Shown here: piece by piece, positions 43,949 to 51,782 of the stretch | How positions within the stretch are numbered: the first letter of the stretch is position 1 | How the letters are laid out: every line of letters begins with the position of its first letter | NCBI GenBank assembly: GCA_963729365.1 | Contig: CAVSNQ010000022.1 | Coordinates: forward strand, 620,001-684,000 | Reading direction: 5' to 3' | Length of the DNA: 64,000 bases | DNA from: JASHPR01 sp963729365 | Lineage (GTDB): Bacteria; Actinomycetota; Actinomycetes; Streptosporangiales; Streptosporangiaceae | Position numbers and translations under genes: made by a program | The notes under the pieces: model-generated | Told to the model about the DNA's origin: nothing | What the model saw: only the letters and a program-made list of their open reading frames with translations | Database searches by the model: none

Positions 43949-44820
43949 AGCACGCCGACGTTGGTGTCCGACAGCAGCGCGGAAATCTCGGCGCAGGTCG
44001 CCACCACCGCGGGCGTGAGCTCGCGGATCATCCGCTGCGTCGACCAGTCCCGGGCCTGGACGGCCAGGTTGACGCCCGCGAGCACGCGGCCGTCCGGGCC
44101 GGTGATGGGGGCGGCGACCGACCGGAGCCCGTGCGCCAGCTCCTCGTCCTGCATCGCCCAGCCCTGGTCGCGTATCGCGGCGAACTCCCCGCGCAGCTCG
44201 GCCAGCGAGACCTTGGCGTTAGGCCCGGAGTTGGCGGAGAACGAGGCGTCCGTGATGCACGCCGCCAGGTCGGACTCGTCCAGATAAGCGAGCAGCAGCT
44301 TGCCGATCGAGGTGTGCACGGCGGGCAGCGTGGAGCCCACCTGGATGTTCGCGGTCACCAGGTCGGAGTTGCGCAGGCGGACAAGGTAGAGGACGCGGTC
44401 GCCATTGAGGACGGCCAGGTTCACCGTCTCCCCGGTGCGCTCGCCGAGCGCCTGGAGCTTCGGCGTGGCTATGCTGACGAAGTCGAGGCTGCGCAGCGCG
44501 GCTGTGCCGAGCGTCAGCGTGCGCACGCCTGGCCGGTAGTCGCCGCCGGGCAGGTGATCGAGATAGCCCTCCGACGCGAGCGTCATCACCACCCGGTAAA
44601 CGGTGGGCATTGGCAAACCGGTGGCGGCGACGAGGTCGCTCACGCGCCAGGACGGGTGCTGCTCGTCGAACAGAGACAGGATGCGCAGCCCCTTGGCGAG
44701 GGCCTCCACGCGGTATCCCGGACGTTCCCGGGGTTCCGGGCGGTCAGCGGATTCCGCCCCGGCGGAGGGCTTGACGGGGCGGAGCGCAGCGGTTGAGGAG
44801 CTGGCGGTGCGCCTGGGCAT
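43945..44820 (-). CDS. IclR family transcriptional regulator
   Basis: 291 aa from ATG 44820, chosen because GAGGAGGAAGG precedes it; an ATG 11 codons upstream has no such site. Winged helix at about 38-95 (VSDLVAATGLPMPTVYRVVMTLASEGYL) and a C-terminal effector domain of GAF-like fold (LNGDRVLYLVRL, VHTSIGKLLLAYL, GWAMQDEELAHGLRSVAAPI). The family typically controls aromatic, acetate and sugar-acid catabolism. It lies divergent from an SDR operon, with the palindrome site B between them, and matching palindromes occur at two other promoters in the island. Confidence 0.9.
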   Translation of the reverse strand: MPRRTASSSTAALRPVKPSAGAESADRPEPRERPGYRVEALAKGLRILSLFDEQHPSWRVSDLVAATGLPMPTVYRVVMTLASEGYLDHLPGGDYRPGVRTLTLGTAALRSLDFVSIATPKLQALGERTGETVNLAVLNGDRVLYLVRLRNSDLVTANIQVGSTLPAVHTSIGKLLLAYLDESDLAACITDASFSANSGPNAKVSLAELRGEFAAIRDQGWAMQDEELAHGLRSVAAPITGPDGRVLAGVNLAVQARDWSTQRMIRELTPAVVATCAEISALLSDTNVGVL

Positions 44821-44911
44821 GGACGGCCTTCCTCCTCGGTAACGGACTGCCATCAGCCTACGGGTGCGAGGGCGGACCCTGGACAGCTGTGCGGCGAGTC
44901 GGCTACCGTTG

Positions 44912-44924
44912 GAAAGTGACTTTC
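44912..44924. promoter_or_regulatory. IclR-type operator, site B
   Basis: GAAAGT-G-ACTTTC, perfect 6-bp arms with one central base, in the divergent region between the IclR gene and the SDR operon. It overlaps the GTGACT element proposed as -35 of the SDR promoter. Confidence 0.65.
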
Positions 44925-44943
44925 ATTATACGAGAATTATAAC
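44916..44943 (+). promoter_or_regulatory. Probable promoter of the SDR-SDR-GlcG-reductase operon
   Basis: GTGACT (44916-44921), 16-bp spacer, TATAAC (44938-44943), 15 bp before the ATG at 44959. The -10 lies in an AT-rich stretch that is unusual for this DNA. Site B covers the -35 element. Confidence 0.5.
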
Positions 44944-44958
44944 TGAAGGGTAGACCCC

Positions 44959-45717
44959 ATGCCGGACTGGCTCATGCTCGACGGGCGGCCAACTCTGGTC
45001 TTCGGCGCCGGCGGGCTCGGGGGAGCCAGCGCGCTGAGCCTGGCTGCCCAGGGCGCCCGTGTCGCGCTCGTCGATCTGAACCAGGAGAACCTCGACGCGG
45101 TCGTGCGAGCTGCGAAGGACGCCGGCGGCCAGGTCGAGGCGCTGGTCGCCGACCTGCGGACGGCGGAGGCCTGCCGCGCGGCCGTCAGCGAGGCCGTCGG
45201 GCTGGTGGGAACTCCGCAGGTCTTCCTGCACGCTGTCGGCCGCAACGTGCGCAGGCCAGTTCTCGACCTGGAGGACGACGACTGGCAGGAGACCCTCAGC
45301 TTGAACCTGTCGTCGGCGTACTGGCTCGGCCAGGCCGTCGGGCGGCTGATGGTCGAGGAGCGGTACGGCCGGATGGTCTTCGTGTCGTCGGTTTCCGGGC
45401 TGCTCGCTCATCCGCAGCACGCGCCGTACGCGGCGGCCAAAGGGGCGATGAACCAGATGCTCCGGGTCATGGCGCGCGAGTGGGCCCGGTACGGTGTCAC
45501 GGTTAACGCCGTCGCGCCCGGCTACATCGAGACCGACCTGACCAAGGACTACCTCGACAAGGACAACAACCGGGAGAGCCTGGAATCGCTTGTCCCGGCG
45601 GAGCGGCTCGGCCGTCCTGAGGAAGTGGCCGACGCGGTGACGTTCCTGGCGTCGGACCGCGCCCGCTTCATCACCGGCCACGTCTTGTACGTGGACGGCG
45701 GCCGCGTGCTCGTCTGA
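44959..45717 (+). CDS. Short-chain dehydrogenase/reductase
   Basis: 252 aa, first gene of a four-gene operon. Cofactor motif FGAGGLGGASAL replaces the usual TGxxxGIG, with Asp in LVDLNQ after strand 2 (NAD preference). HAVGRN stands in for the NNAG strand, and the catalytic Ser-Tyr-Lys is VSSVSG..PYAAAKGA. The end PGYIETDLTKDYLDKD and VLYVDGGR are normal. The altered glycine motif and the HAVG strand mark a distinct subgroup. Substrate is presumably an alcohol or ketone of the island's pathway. Confidence 0.86.
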   Translation: MPDWLMLDGRPTLVFGAGGLGGASALSLAAQGARVALVDLNQENLDAVVRAAKDAGGQVEALVADLRTAEACRAAVSEAVGLVGTPQVFLHAVGRNVRRPVLDLEDDDWQETLSLNLSSAYWLGQAVGRLMVEERYGRMVFVSSVSGLLAHPQHAPYAAAKGAMNQMLRVMAREWARYGVTVNAVAPGYIETDLTKDYLDKDNNRESLESLVPAERLGRPEEVADAVTFLASDRARFITGHVLYVDGGRVLV

Positions 45718-45754
45718 CCGTGCTACCCACCCACTTATCCCGGAAGGACAACCC

Positions 45755-46549
45755 GTGCCTCTCGCCCCCGTTCCCCTGCCCCGTCGCCTCCAGGGCCGGT
45801 CGGTTGTCGTCACCGGAGCCGGGACCGGCTTCGGCGCCGAGATCGCGGTACGCGCCGCCCAGGAAGGCGCCCGTGCCGTCGGCGTCCACTACCGCAACTC
45901 CATGGAGGGGGCGAAGCGGACCGCCGACCGGGTAGCGGCCGAGGGCGGCGCTCCCGTGCTGCTGCAGGCCGACATTATCGACTGGGGACAGATCAAGGCG
46001 ATGGCCGACGCGGCCTTCGAACGGCTGGGCGGCGTCGACGTGCTGGTGAACAACGTCGGGGACGTCGCACGCGAGCAGATGTCGTGGCGTGACATCACCG
46101 AGGAGTCGATCGACCACATCCTCGCCGTCGACATCAAGGGCACCCTGCTGTGCGTCCACGAGTTCGGCGCGCGGATGCTGGACCAGGGCCACGGCAGCAT
46201 CGTGAACATCGGGTCGACCGTCATCGTCCGCGGCAGCGCGCGGGCGCCGCAGTACGCCGCAGCCAAGTACGGGCTGCTTGGCGTGACCAAGTCGTACGCG
46301 CACGCGTTCGCGCCAACGGTCCGGGTCAATGTCTTCGCCCCGGGGTTCATCGAGACCGAGGCAACCCTCGGACGCCGGGACTGGCAGTCAGGCCGCGGCG
46401 ACCAACTGCGATCACTCACCCCGATGGGCCGGATCCCGGGGCCCGCCGAGCTCGCGGGCACGGCTCTCTTTCTCGCGACCGACGACGCCTCGCACATGAC
46501 GGGCGGGTACATGGTCGCCGACGGCGGCTACAACATGGTCGGGGCGTGA
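45755..46549 (+). CDS. Short-chain dehydrogenase/reductase
   Basis: 264 aa from GTG 45755 with GGAAGGA upstream. Cofactor motif TGAGTGFGAE, NNVGD strand, catalytic Ser in NIGST and YxxxK as QYAAAKYG, C-terminal PGFIETEAT and GYMVADGGY. It follows the first SDR by 37 bp and overlaps the next gene (GTGA). Two different SDRs in one operon suggest sequential or stereochemically distinct oxidations, such as those of a sugar ring or of a hydroxylated side chain. Confidence 0.87.
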   Translation: MPLAPVPLPRRLQGRSVVVTGAGTGFGAEIAVRAAQEGARAVGVHYRNSMEGAKRTADRVAAEGGAPVLLQADIIDWGQIKAMADAAFERLGGVDVLVNNVGDVAREQMSWRDITEESIDHILAVDIKGTLLCVHEFGARMLDQGHGSIVNIGSTVIVRGSARAPQYAAAKYGLLGVTKSYAHAFAPTVRVNVFAPGFIETEATLGRRDWQSGRGDQLRSLTPMGRIPGPAELAGTALFLATDDASHMTGGYMVADGGYNMVGA

Positions 46550-47529
46550 GCGTGGCCGGACCCCACTCGCGCGACCTCAGCCTCACTGAGGCCCGCGCGC
46601 TGGTGCAGCGCGCCGTCGACAAGGCCGAGCAACTCGGCCTGCGCGGGGCGATCGCGGTGGTCGGGGCGACGGGGACGCTGCTCACGGCGTCACGCATGGA
46701 TGCCGGGGGACCTGGCGGAATGGCGCGGGCTCGCTCCAAGGCCTGGATCTCGGCGACCCAGCAGATCCCGAGCTCGGAGCACCTGCACCGAATGACGACG
46801 ATCGCCCCGCCGGTCGCCGCCGGCTTCGCCCTGGCCTCGCCGGAGGCGGTGTTCCCGGGCGCGGGCGGGCTGCCGGTCAGCGTCGACGGCGTGGTGGTCG
46901 CGGGCATCGCGGCCTCAGGCGCGACGGTGAGCCCGTTCTTTCCGGCCGACGTCAACCCGCGCGTCCTGAGCGTCGACGGCAGGCCGGCTAACCCCGAGGA
47001 CCTGCTGATCGCTTATGCCCTCGGGCTCCCGTACGCCGGGCAACACGGGGACGACCAGAAGCGGTGGGAGGAGCGCTTCGGCGACCTGGTCGTCGGCCCG
47101 GCCGACAGCCTCGGCATGGCTCCCGCCCCTCGGGCCACCGGCCAGGCCCAGCTCGAGTGGGCGAAGGCGCTCTGCGACGCCGCCATGGACGGGGCGTCGC
47201 GTCGCGGTGTCCGGGTCGCAGTCGCCGTCGTTGACAGCGGCGGTGACCCGATCCAGCAGGACCTGACGGACGGCGGCCCGGCCGGCGCGGTAGCCGTCGC
47301 GCAAGCCGTGGCCGGCGCCGCCGCGCTCTTCGACTGTGACAGCGGCGAACTGGACACCCGCTTCGGCAAGGCCGATGCCGTCGCCAGCCTGGTGGTACCG
47401 CCGGTGCTGGGTGTCCCCGGCGGGCTGCCGGTCCGCGACGCCGGGCGCGTGGTCGCCGGCCTCGGCGTCGGCGGCGGCGATCCGCGGGTCTGCGAGGACA
47501 TTGCCCGAACCGCCCTGGCTGCGTCATGA
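46546..47529 (+). CDS. Tandem GlcG/HbpS-like (PF03928) double-domain protein
   Basis: 327 aa from GTG 46546, overlapping the SDR stop. Two copies of the GlcG/HbpS fold are fused: residues about 10-135 (LTEARALVQRAVDKAEQLGLRGAIAVVGATG, GGLPVSVDGVVVAGIAASGA) and about 195-325 (QLEWAKALCDAAMDGASRRGVRVAVAVVDSGGDPI, GGLPVRDAGRVVAGLGVGGG). Single-domain members bind haem or are linked to glycolate and diol use, and HbpS is redox sensing. A fused pair is unusual and would act as an internal dimer. The stop overlaps the next start (ATGA). Confidence 0.82.
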   Translation: MSVAGPHSRDLSLTEARALVQRAVDKAEQLGLRGAIAVVGATGTLLTASRMDAGGPGGMARARSKAWISATQQIPSSEHLHRMTTIAPPVAAGFALASPEAVFPGAGGLPVSVDGVVVAGIAASGATVSPFFPADVNPRVLSVDGRPANPEDLLIAYALGLPYAGQHGDDQKRWEERFGDLVVGPADSLGMAPAPRATGQAQLEWAKALCDAAMDGASRRGVRVAVAVVDSGGDPIQQDLTDGGPAGAVAVAQAVAGAAALFDCDSGELDTRFGKADAVASLVVPPVLGVPGGLPVRDAGRVVAGLGVGGGDPRVCEDIARTALAAS

Positions 47530-48464
47530 CCGAACGCGGCACCGATCCGGTCCGCATCGCGGTCATCGGCTGCGGCGCGATCGGAAGCCTCTATGCGGCA
47601 CACCTCGCGCGCGTTCCCGGCGTCGAAGTGTGGGGCGTCGACCCCTGGGCAGAGCACGTGGGCGCGATCCAGGCGCGGGGACTGCGGGTCACCGGACTCG
47701 CGGACTTCGTCGCGAAGGTCCACGCGCGCACCGACGGCAGGGACCTCCCCCCGTGCGACTTCGGCCTCGTCGCCACCAAGGCGCTGCACACGCGCGCGGC
47801 CGTCGGGCGGGCCCGAGCGGCCCTCGGGAACGCCGCCGTCGTCAGCGTGCAGAACGGAGTCGGCAACGAAGAGGTCATTGCCGAGCTCGTGGCGCGCGTC
47901 ATCCGCGGGAGCATCGTCACGGCGGGCGCGGTCGTGGAGCCCGGCGTCGTGCGGTACGACGCGCGAGGGGACTCGTGGTTCGGGCCGTTCGAGCCCCGGC
48001 CAGCACCGATGGGCGAAGTCGAACAACTGGCCCGGCTGCTCACCGACGGCGGCCTGCGTACGCACGCGCTCCGGGACGCGAGGGGGCCGCAGTGGACGAA
48101 GGTCATCTTCAACGCCGCGACGAGCCCGCTCGCCGCGCTGACCGGGCTCTCGGTGGGGCGCGTCTGCACCGACACCGGGCTGCGCCGGCAGGTCGACCGG
48201 CTGATCGCGGAGGCGGTGGCGGTCTGCGAGCGGACCGGGATCGTACCGACGCGCCCGCCGCAGGAGGCCGTGGACGAGGCCATCGCGGAGGCGTACGACC
48301 ACCAGCCGAGCATGTTGCAGGACGTCCTCGCCCGGCGGCCAACCGAGATCGACGTCCTCAACGGCGGCATATCCGCCCAGGGAGGGCGGATAGGGGTCTC
48401 CACTCCCCTGCACGACTGCATGGTTGCCCTGGTCAAGGGCCTCGAGCGGTCCTGGTCCGGCTAG
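47526..48464 (+). CDS. Ketopantoate reductase (2-dehydropantoate 2-reductase) family protein
   Basis: 312 aa. NADPH-binding IAVIGCGAIGSLYAAHLA at the N-terminus, VATKALHTRAA, SVQNGVGNEE, the catalytic Lys in QWTKVIFNAATSPLAALTG, and the late Glu and Ser region VLARRPTEIDVLNGGI. The motif set is that of PanE, but in a catabolic operon it more likely reduces or oxidises another 2-oxo or 2-hydroxy acid. It is the last gene of the plus-strand operon and is followed at once by a hairpin. Confidence 0.85.
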   Translation: MTERGTDPVRIAVIGCGAIGSLYAAHLARVPGVEVWGVDPWAEHVGAIQARGLRVTGLADFVAKVHARTDGRDLPPCDFGLVATKALHTRAAVGRARAALGNAAVVSVQNGVGNEEVIAELVARVIRGSIVTAGAVVEPGVVRYDARGDSWFGPFEPRPAPMGEVEQLARLLTDGGLRTHALRDARGPQWTKVIFNAATSPLAALTGLSVGRVCTDTGLRRQVDRLIAEAVAVCERTGIVPTRPPQEAVDEAIAEAYDHQPSMLQDVLARRPTEIDVLNGGISAQGGRIGVSTPLHDCMVALVKGLERSWSG

Positions 48465-48470
48465 CTCGGA

Positions 48471-48489
48471 AGGGCGCGATTTGCGCCCT
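48471..48489 (+). terminator. Hairpin terminator after the reductase gene
   Basis: AGGGCGC-gattt-GCGCCCT, a perfect 7-bp stem with 5-nt loop, starts seven bases after the stop codon. No T-run follows. It separates the SDR operon from the transporter region. Confidence 0.5.
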
Positions 48490-48520
48490 CGGGTGTCGCC
48501 AATTCGTGACTTCCGAAGTG

Positions 48521-48549
48521 TAGACAAGCGCCCCCTTCTTCCGTAAACT
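48521..48549 (+). promoter_or_regulatory. Sigma-70-type promoter upstream of operators C1 and C2
   Basis: TAGACA (48521-48526), 17-bp spacer, TAAACT (48544-48549). Start of transcription would fall near 48556, immediately before site C1. A smaller palindrome ACTTC-C-GAAGT lies just upstream at 48509-48519. Confidence 0.55.
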
Positions 48550-48558
48550 GCAGATCAT

Positions 48559-48591
48559 GAAAGCAGCTTTCGCGATGTGAAAGTTACTCCT
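48559..48591. promoter_or_regulatory. IclR-type operators, sites C1 and C2
   Basis: C1 (48559-48571) is GAAAGC-A-GCTTTC, a perfect odd-centred palindrome. C2 (48579-48591) is GAAAGT-T-ACTCCT, 10 of 13 positions of the site A core. The two start exactly 20 bp apart, about two helical turns, as expected for cooperative dimers. Confidence 0.6.
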
Positions 48592-48611
48592 CATCGCTCA
48601 GGGAGTCCTTC

Positions 48612-48884
48612 GTGAGTACTCATCGCCGCGCCGCGCTCGGCACCGGCCAGGCACTGGCCGTCGCCGCCACGCCGCTCACGAGGGCGCCTTCTTCTGGCTG
48701 CCGTGGCGTCCGCCGTCACCACCGGACCGGATCCTGGCGGTCGTCGCCCGTTTGTGCCGCACCGGGCCCGAGCCCGGCGCCACCCACGCTCGCATGTGTC
48801 CCGCTTTCCATAGTGGACACAAAATATGAAATTGCGTACAGTCTGCCGACGGCGCGGATGAGCACCGCAGAGGGAGAGCCATGA
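48612..48884 (+). CDS. Small ORF with Tat-like N-terminus, possibly a remnant
   Basis: 90 codons from GTG 48612, with GGGAG seven bases before it and the C1/C2-controlled promoter upstream. The start STHRRAALGTGQALAVAATPL resembles a twin-arginine signal, but the rest is low-complexity Arg/Pro/Ser sequence without a recognisable fold, and the frame overlaps the next gene start and its promoter. It may be the stump of a deleted secreted protein or chance. I cannot assign a function. Confidence 0.25.
   Translation: MSTHRRAALGTGQALAVAATPLTRAPSSGCRGVRRHHRTGSWRSSPVCAAPGPSPAPPTLACVPLSIVDTKYEIAYSLPTARMSTAEGEP
48796..48842 (+). promoter_or_regulatory. ABC transporter promoter with flanking inverted repeat
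   Basis: TGGACA (48814-48819), 17-bp spacer, TACAGT (48837-48842): a good sigma-70 match 39 bp before the ATG at 48881. The inverted repeat GTGTCC-N13-GGACAC (48796-48820) overlaps the -35 box and could be a second operator. Confidence 0.6.
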
Positions 48885-49666
48885 CCGCACCGACGGCACG
48901 TCAGCCGCTGCTCGACGTGGCCGGCTTGCGCGTCTCCTACGGGGGGGTCCAGGCCGTCTCCGATGTCAGCCTCCAGGTCGCCGAGGGCACCGTCTACGGG
49001 CTGATCGGCCCCAACGGCGCCGGCAAGACCTCGATGGTCGACGCCCTGACCGGATACACCAAGCCCGCCGCCGGGCGGATCGTATTCGACGGCCGCGACA
49101 TCAGCGGCCTGCGCCCCTACCGGCGAGCGCGCCTCGGCCTGGGCCGTACGTTCCAGTCGGTCGAGCTGTTCGGCGACCTCACCGTCGACGAGAACCTGCT
49201 CGTGGCCAGCGAGCACGTGACCGTCGCCTCGGCGCTGCGAGACCTCTTCCTGCCGCACCGCCCGCCGGACCGGACCGGCGTCGACTGGGCCATCTCGGTC
49301 TGCGGCCTGGAAGACGTCGTTGACCGCTACCCGTCAGAGATCTCACTCGGCAAGCGCAAGCTGGTGGGCATCGGCCGGGCGCTCGCCCGGCAGCCCCGGC
49401 TGGTCCTGCTGGACGAGCCCGCGGCCGGGCTCGACACCGACGAGAGCCTCGAGCTGGGGGGCCGGCTGCGGGCTCTGCCCGAAGAGCACGGCGTGACGGT
49501 CTTCCTCATCGACCACGACATGGGGCTCGTGCTCAGCGTGTGCGATCAGCTCATGGTTCTTGACTTCGGACGGCAGATCGCCGCGGGAACCCCGGCCGAG
49601 ATCCGCGATGACCCGCGCGTGATCGAGGCCTACCTAGGAGGACACCATGCCGGCACCGGCCAGTAG
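48881..49666 (+). CDS. ABC transporter ATPase, branched-chain amino acid type (LivG-like)
   Basis: 261 aa from ATG 48881 with AGGGAGAG upstream. Walker A GPNGAGKTS, Q-loop GRTFQSVELF, signature region SEISLGKRKLVGIGRAL (in place of LSGGQ, as LivG proteins vary), Walker B LVLLDEPAAGLD and switch His in LIDHDMG. It powers import in a HAAT-family system. The next ATPase gene overlaps it by 20 bp. The placement of the ATPases ahead of the binding protein and permease is less common than the reverse. Confidence 0.9.
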   Translation: MTAPTARQPLLDVAGLRVSYGGVQAVSDVSLQVAEGTVYGLIGPNGAGKTSMVDALTGYTKPAAGRIVFDGRDISGLRPYRRARLGLGRTFQSVELFGDLTVDENLLVASEHVTVASALRDLFLPHRPPDRTGVDWAISVCGLEDVVDRYPSEISLGKRKLVGIGRALARQPRLVLLDEPAAGLDTDESLELGGRLRALPEEHGVTVFLIDHDMGLVLSVCDQLMVLDFGRQIAAGTPAEIRDDPRVIEAYLGGHHAGTGQ

Positions 49667-50387
49667 CGCGAGCGGGTCCGGCCACCCCCTGGTCCTGAAG
49701 AACCTCTTCGCCGGCTACCAGGAGATCCCGGTCGTCCGCGAGCTCAACCTGGAGGTCCGCCCGGGTGAGGTGGTAGCCCTGCTCGGCCCGAACGGCGCCG
49801 GGAAGACCACGACCCTGGAGACCATCGCCGGGCTGAACCGCCCGATCTCGGGCACGATCGAGCTGTCCGGCCAGAACGTCGGCGGCGTCCCGGCCTACGT
49901 CCTGGCCCGCCGGGGCGTCGCGCTCGTGCCCGAGGGGCGCGCCCTCTTTCCCGGGCTCACCGTCCGCGAGCACTTGCGGCTGGCGGGCGGCCGGGGCGGC
50001 AGCCGCGAGGAGGAGCTGCTCGAGATGCTCCCCGAGCTGCGCAAGTGCCTGGGGCGCAAGGCAGGCCTGCTGTCCGGCGGTGAGCAGCAGATGCTGGCCG
50101 TGGGCCGGGCTCTGGTGACCCGGCCGCGGCTGTTGCTGGTCGACGAGATGAGCCTCGGACTGGCCCCGGTGATCGTCGAGCGCCTGCTCCCGATCCTGCG
50201 CCGAGCGGCCGACGGACTGGGCGCGAGCGTGCTGTTCGTCGAGCAGCACGTCGCGCTGGCGCTGGAGATCTCCGATCGCGCCTACGTCATGACGCACGGC
50301 CGCATCAGGCTCGAGGGCCCCGCGGCCGAGCTTCGCGAGCGGCGTGAGCTGCTCGCCGCCAGTTACCTCGGGGAGACGGCCGCCTGA
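49647..50387 (+). CDS. ABC transporter ATPase, branched-chain amino acid type (LivF-like)
   Basis: 246 aa. Walker A GPNGAGKTT, Q-loop region RGVALVPEGRALFPGLTV typical of LivF, signature LSGGEQQMLAVGRAL, Walker B LLLVDEMSLGLAP and the switch His in FVEQHVALAL. LivF and LivG form the heterodimeric motor of the importer. GGAGG precedes the ATG inside the end of the first ATPase gene. Confidence 0.92.
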   Translation: MPAPASSASGSGHPLVLKNLFAGYQEIPVVRELNLEVRPGEVVALLGPNGAGKTTTLETIAGLNRPISGTIELSGQNVGGVPAYVLARRGVALVPEGRALFPGLTVREHLRLAGGRGGSREEELLEMLPELRKCLGRKAGLLSGGEQQMLAVGRALVTRPRLLLVDEMSLGLAPVIVERLLPILRRAADGLGASVLFVEQHVALALEISDRAYVMTHGRIRLEGPAAELRERRELLAASYLGETAA

Positions 50388-50440
50388 CATGGCCGGCTCC
50401 GGCGAGCTCTGACCCAGAGATACAACTACTAGGAGAACAG

Positions 50441-51697
50441 ATGAAACGTCACAGATGGCTCTGCGTGGCGGCGCTCGCCGTGATCGGACTGGCCGCGGCG
50501 GGTTGCAGCTCGAGCAGCTCGAGCACTCCCTCGTCGGGCGGCACGTCGGCCTCGGCCAGCAGCACGGTGTTCGGGACGCCGCACAAGGCGACCGGTACTC
50601 CCTATGTCTTCGGGATGATCAACGATGAGACCGGCGCGGTGACGTTCCCGGAGGCGCGCCAGGGAGCGATCGCCGCCGCCAACTACGTCAACAACTATCT
50701 CGACGGCATCAACGGGCATCCGATCGTGATCGACGAGTGCACCGGCGACGGGACGCCGGCCACCGCGGCGCGGTGCGCCAACCAGCTGGTGGCCGACCAT
50801 CCGCTGGCGATCCTCGGCGCCGCCGATGTCGGCGCGCCCGCCTCGATCCCGATCTACGAGCACGCCAACCTCGCGTACCTGGGCGGCATCCCGTTCACTC
50901 CGGTCCCCATGACCGCCCCGAACTCGATCCAGTTCTGGTCGGTCAGCGTCGGCGACAACGCCGCCGCCGCCGTGTACGCGGGCACGAAGCTGGGCGTCAA
51001 GAGCGTCGCGCTGGTGTACTTCAGCAATCCCCAGGGCGAGTCGATCATTCCCCAGATCACGCCGGTGTTCAAGGCCGCCGGGGTGACGACGATCAAGTAC
51101 GTCCCCCTGTCTCCGACGACGCCGGACCCGAGCCCGCAGGCGGCCCTGGTCGAGAGCAGCGGGGCGCAGCTCGCGTACGTTGACGTCCCGAACGGCTGCG
51201 GCAACATGCTGAAGGCGCTGAAGAGCGTCGGCTTCAGCGGCAAGCTGATGGGCATCGACCCGTGCGGAGCGCCGCCGGTGATCCAGGCCGCCGCGGGCGG
51301 GGCCGAGGGCATGTACATCGCCTCCCCGTTCATGCTGCAGAGCGGGACCAGCCAGCAGGCACGGCTGTTCCAGGCGGCGATCAAGAAGTGGGCCGCGCCC
51401 GGCACGCTGATCGACTCGATCTCCACCGCCGGCTTCGCCACCGTGATGAACGTCCAGCAGGTGCTGAGCAAGATCTCGGGCACGCCGACGACCACGAGCA
51501 TCCTGGCCGCGTTCAGGTCGGGCACCCACGCGAACTTCCTGTCGCACCCTTACACGTGCAACGGGCAGGCGATGAAGGGCGCCCCCGCGATCTGCAACGA
51601 CTACTACCTCATGAACCAGGTCAAGAACGGGGTGATCACCCAGCCGGATCCGACCTGGGTGACCTCGAAGGGCTACTTCCCGGGTATCAGCGGCTGA
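50441..51697 (+). CDS. Periplasmic-binding lipoprotein of the branched-chain type importer
   Basis: 418 aa. Lipoprotein signal MKRHRWLCVAALAVIGLAAAGC with lipidation Cys22, then a Ser/Thr linker. The type I binding fold is visible in GMINDETGAVTFPEARQGAIAAANYVNNYLDGINGHPI, LVADHPLAILG and LMGIDPCGAPPVIQAAAGG. It captures the substrate outside the membrane and delivers it to the permease. Such proteins bind amino acids, but also aromatic acids and other small organics. The catabolic neighbours favour a pathway intermediate or aglycone. AGGAGA precedes the ATG. Confidence 0.9.
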   Translation: MKRHRWLCVAALAVIGLAAAGCSSSSSSTPSSGGTSASASSTVFGTPHKATGTPYVFGMINDETGAVTFPEARQGAIAAANYVNNYLDGINGHPIVIDECTGDGTPATAARCANQLVADHPLAILGAADVGAPASIPIYEHANLAYLGGIPFTPVPMTAPNSIQFWSVSVGDNAAAAVYAGTKLGVKSVALVYFSNPQGESIIPQITPVFKAAGVTTIKYVPLSPTTPDPSPQAALVESSGAQLAYVDVPNGCGNMLKALKSVGFSGKLMGIDPCGAPPVIQAAAGGAEGMYIASPFMLQSGTSQQARLFQAAIKKWAAPGTLIDSISTAGFATVMNVQQVLSKISGTPTTTSILAAFRSGTHANFLSHPYTCNGQAMKGAPAICNDYYLMNQVKNGVITQPDPTWVTSKGYFPGISG

Positions 51698-51704
51698 TGG
51701 CCTC

Positions 51705-51742
51705 GGCCGGGTCCGCCCGCCCCGAGGCGGGCGGACCCGGCC
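51705..51742 (+). other. Very stable intra-operon hairpin
   Basis: A perfect 17-bp GC-rich stem with a 4-nt loop (ccga) lies 8 bp after the binding-protein stop and 40 bp before the permease start. It may protect the upstream mRNA from 3' exonuclease or partly terminate transcription, giving more binding protein than permease. Confidence 0.65.
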
Positions 51743-51782
51743 TCCGCGCCGGCTTGACCAAAAAAGAAATAGACGAGAGACC

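Noticed and set aside
42413..44287. Open frame of 624 codons on the plus strand
   Set aside because: Runs antisense across three genes (FAH, CMD, IclR) and the operator between them.
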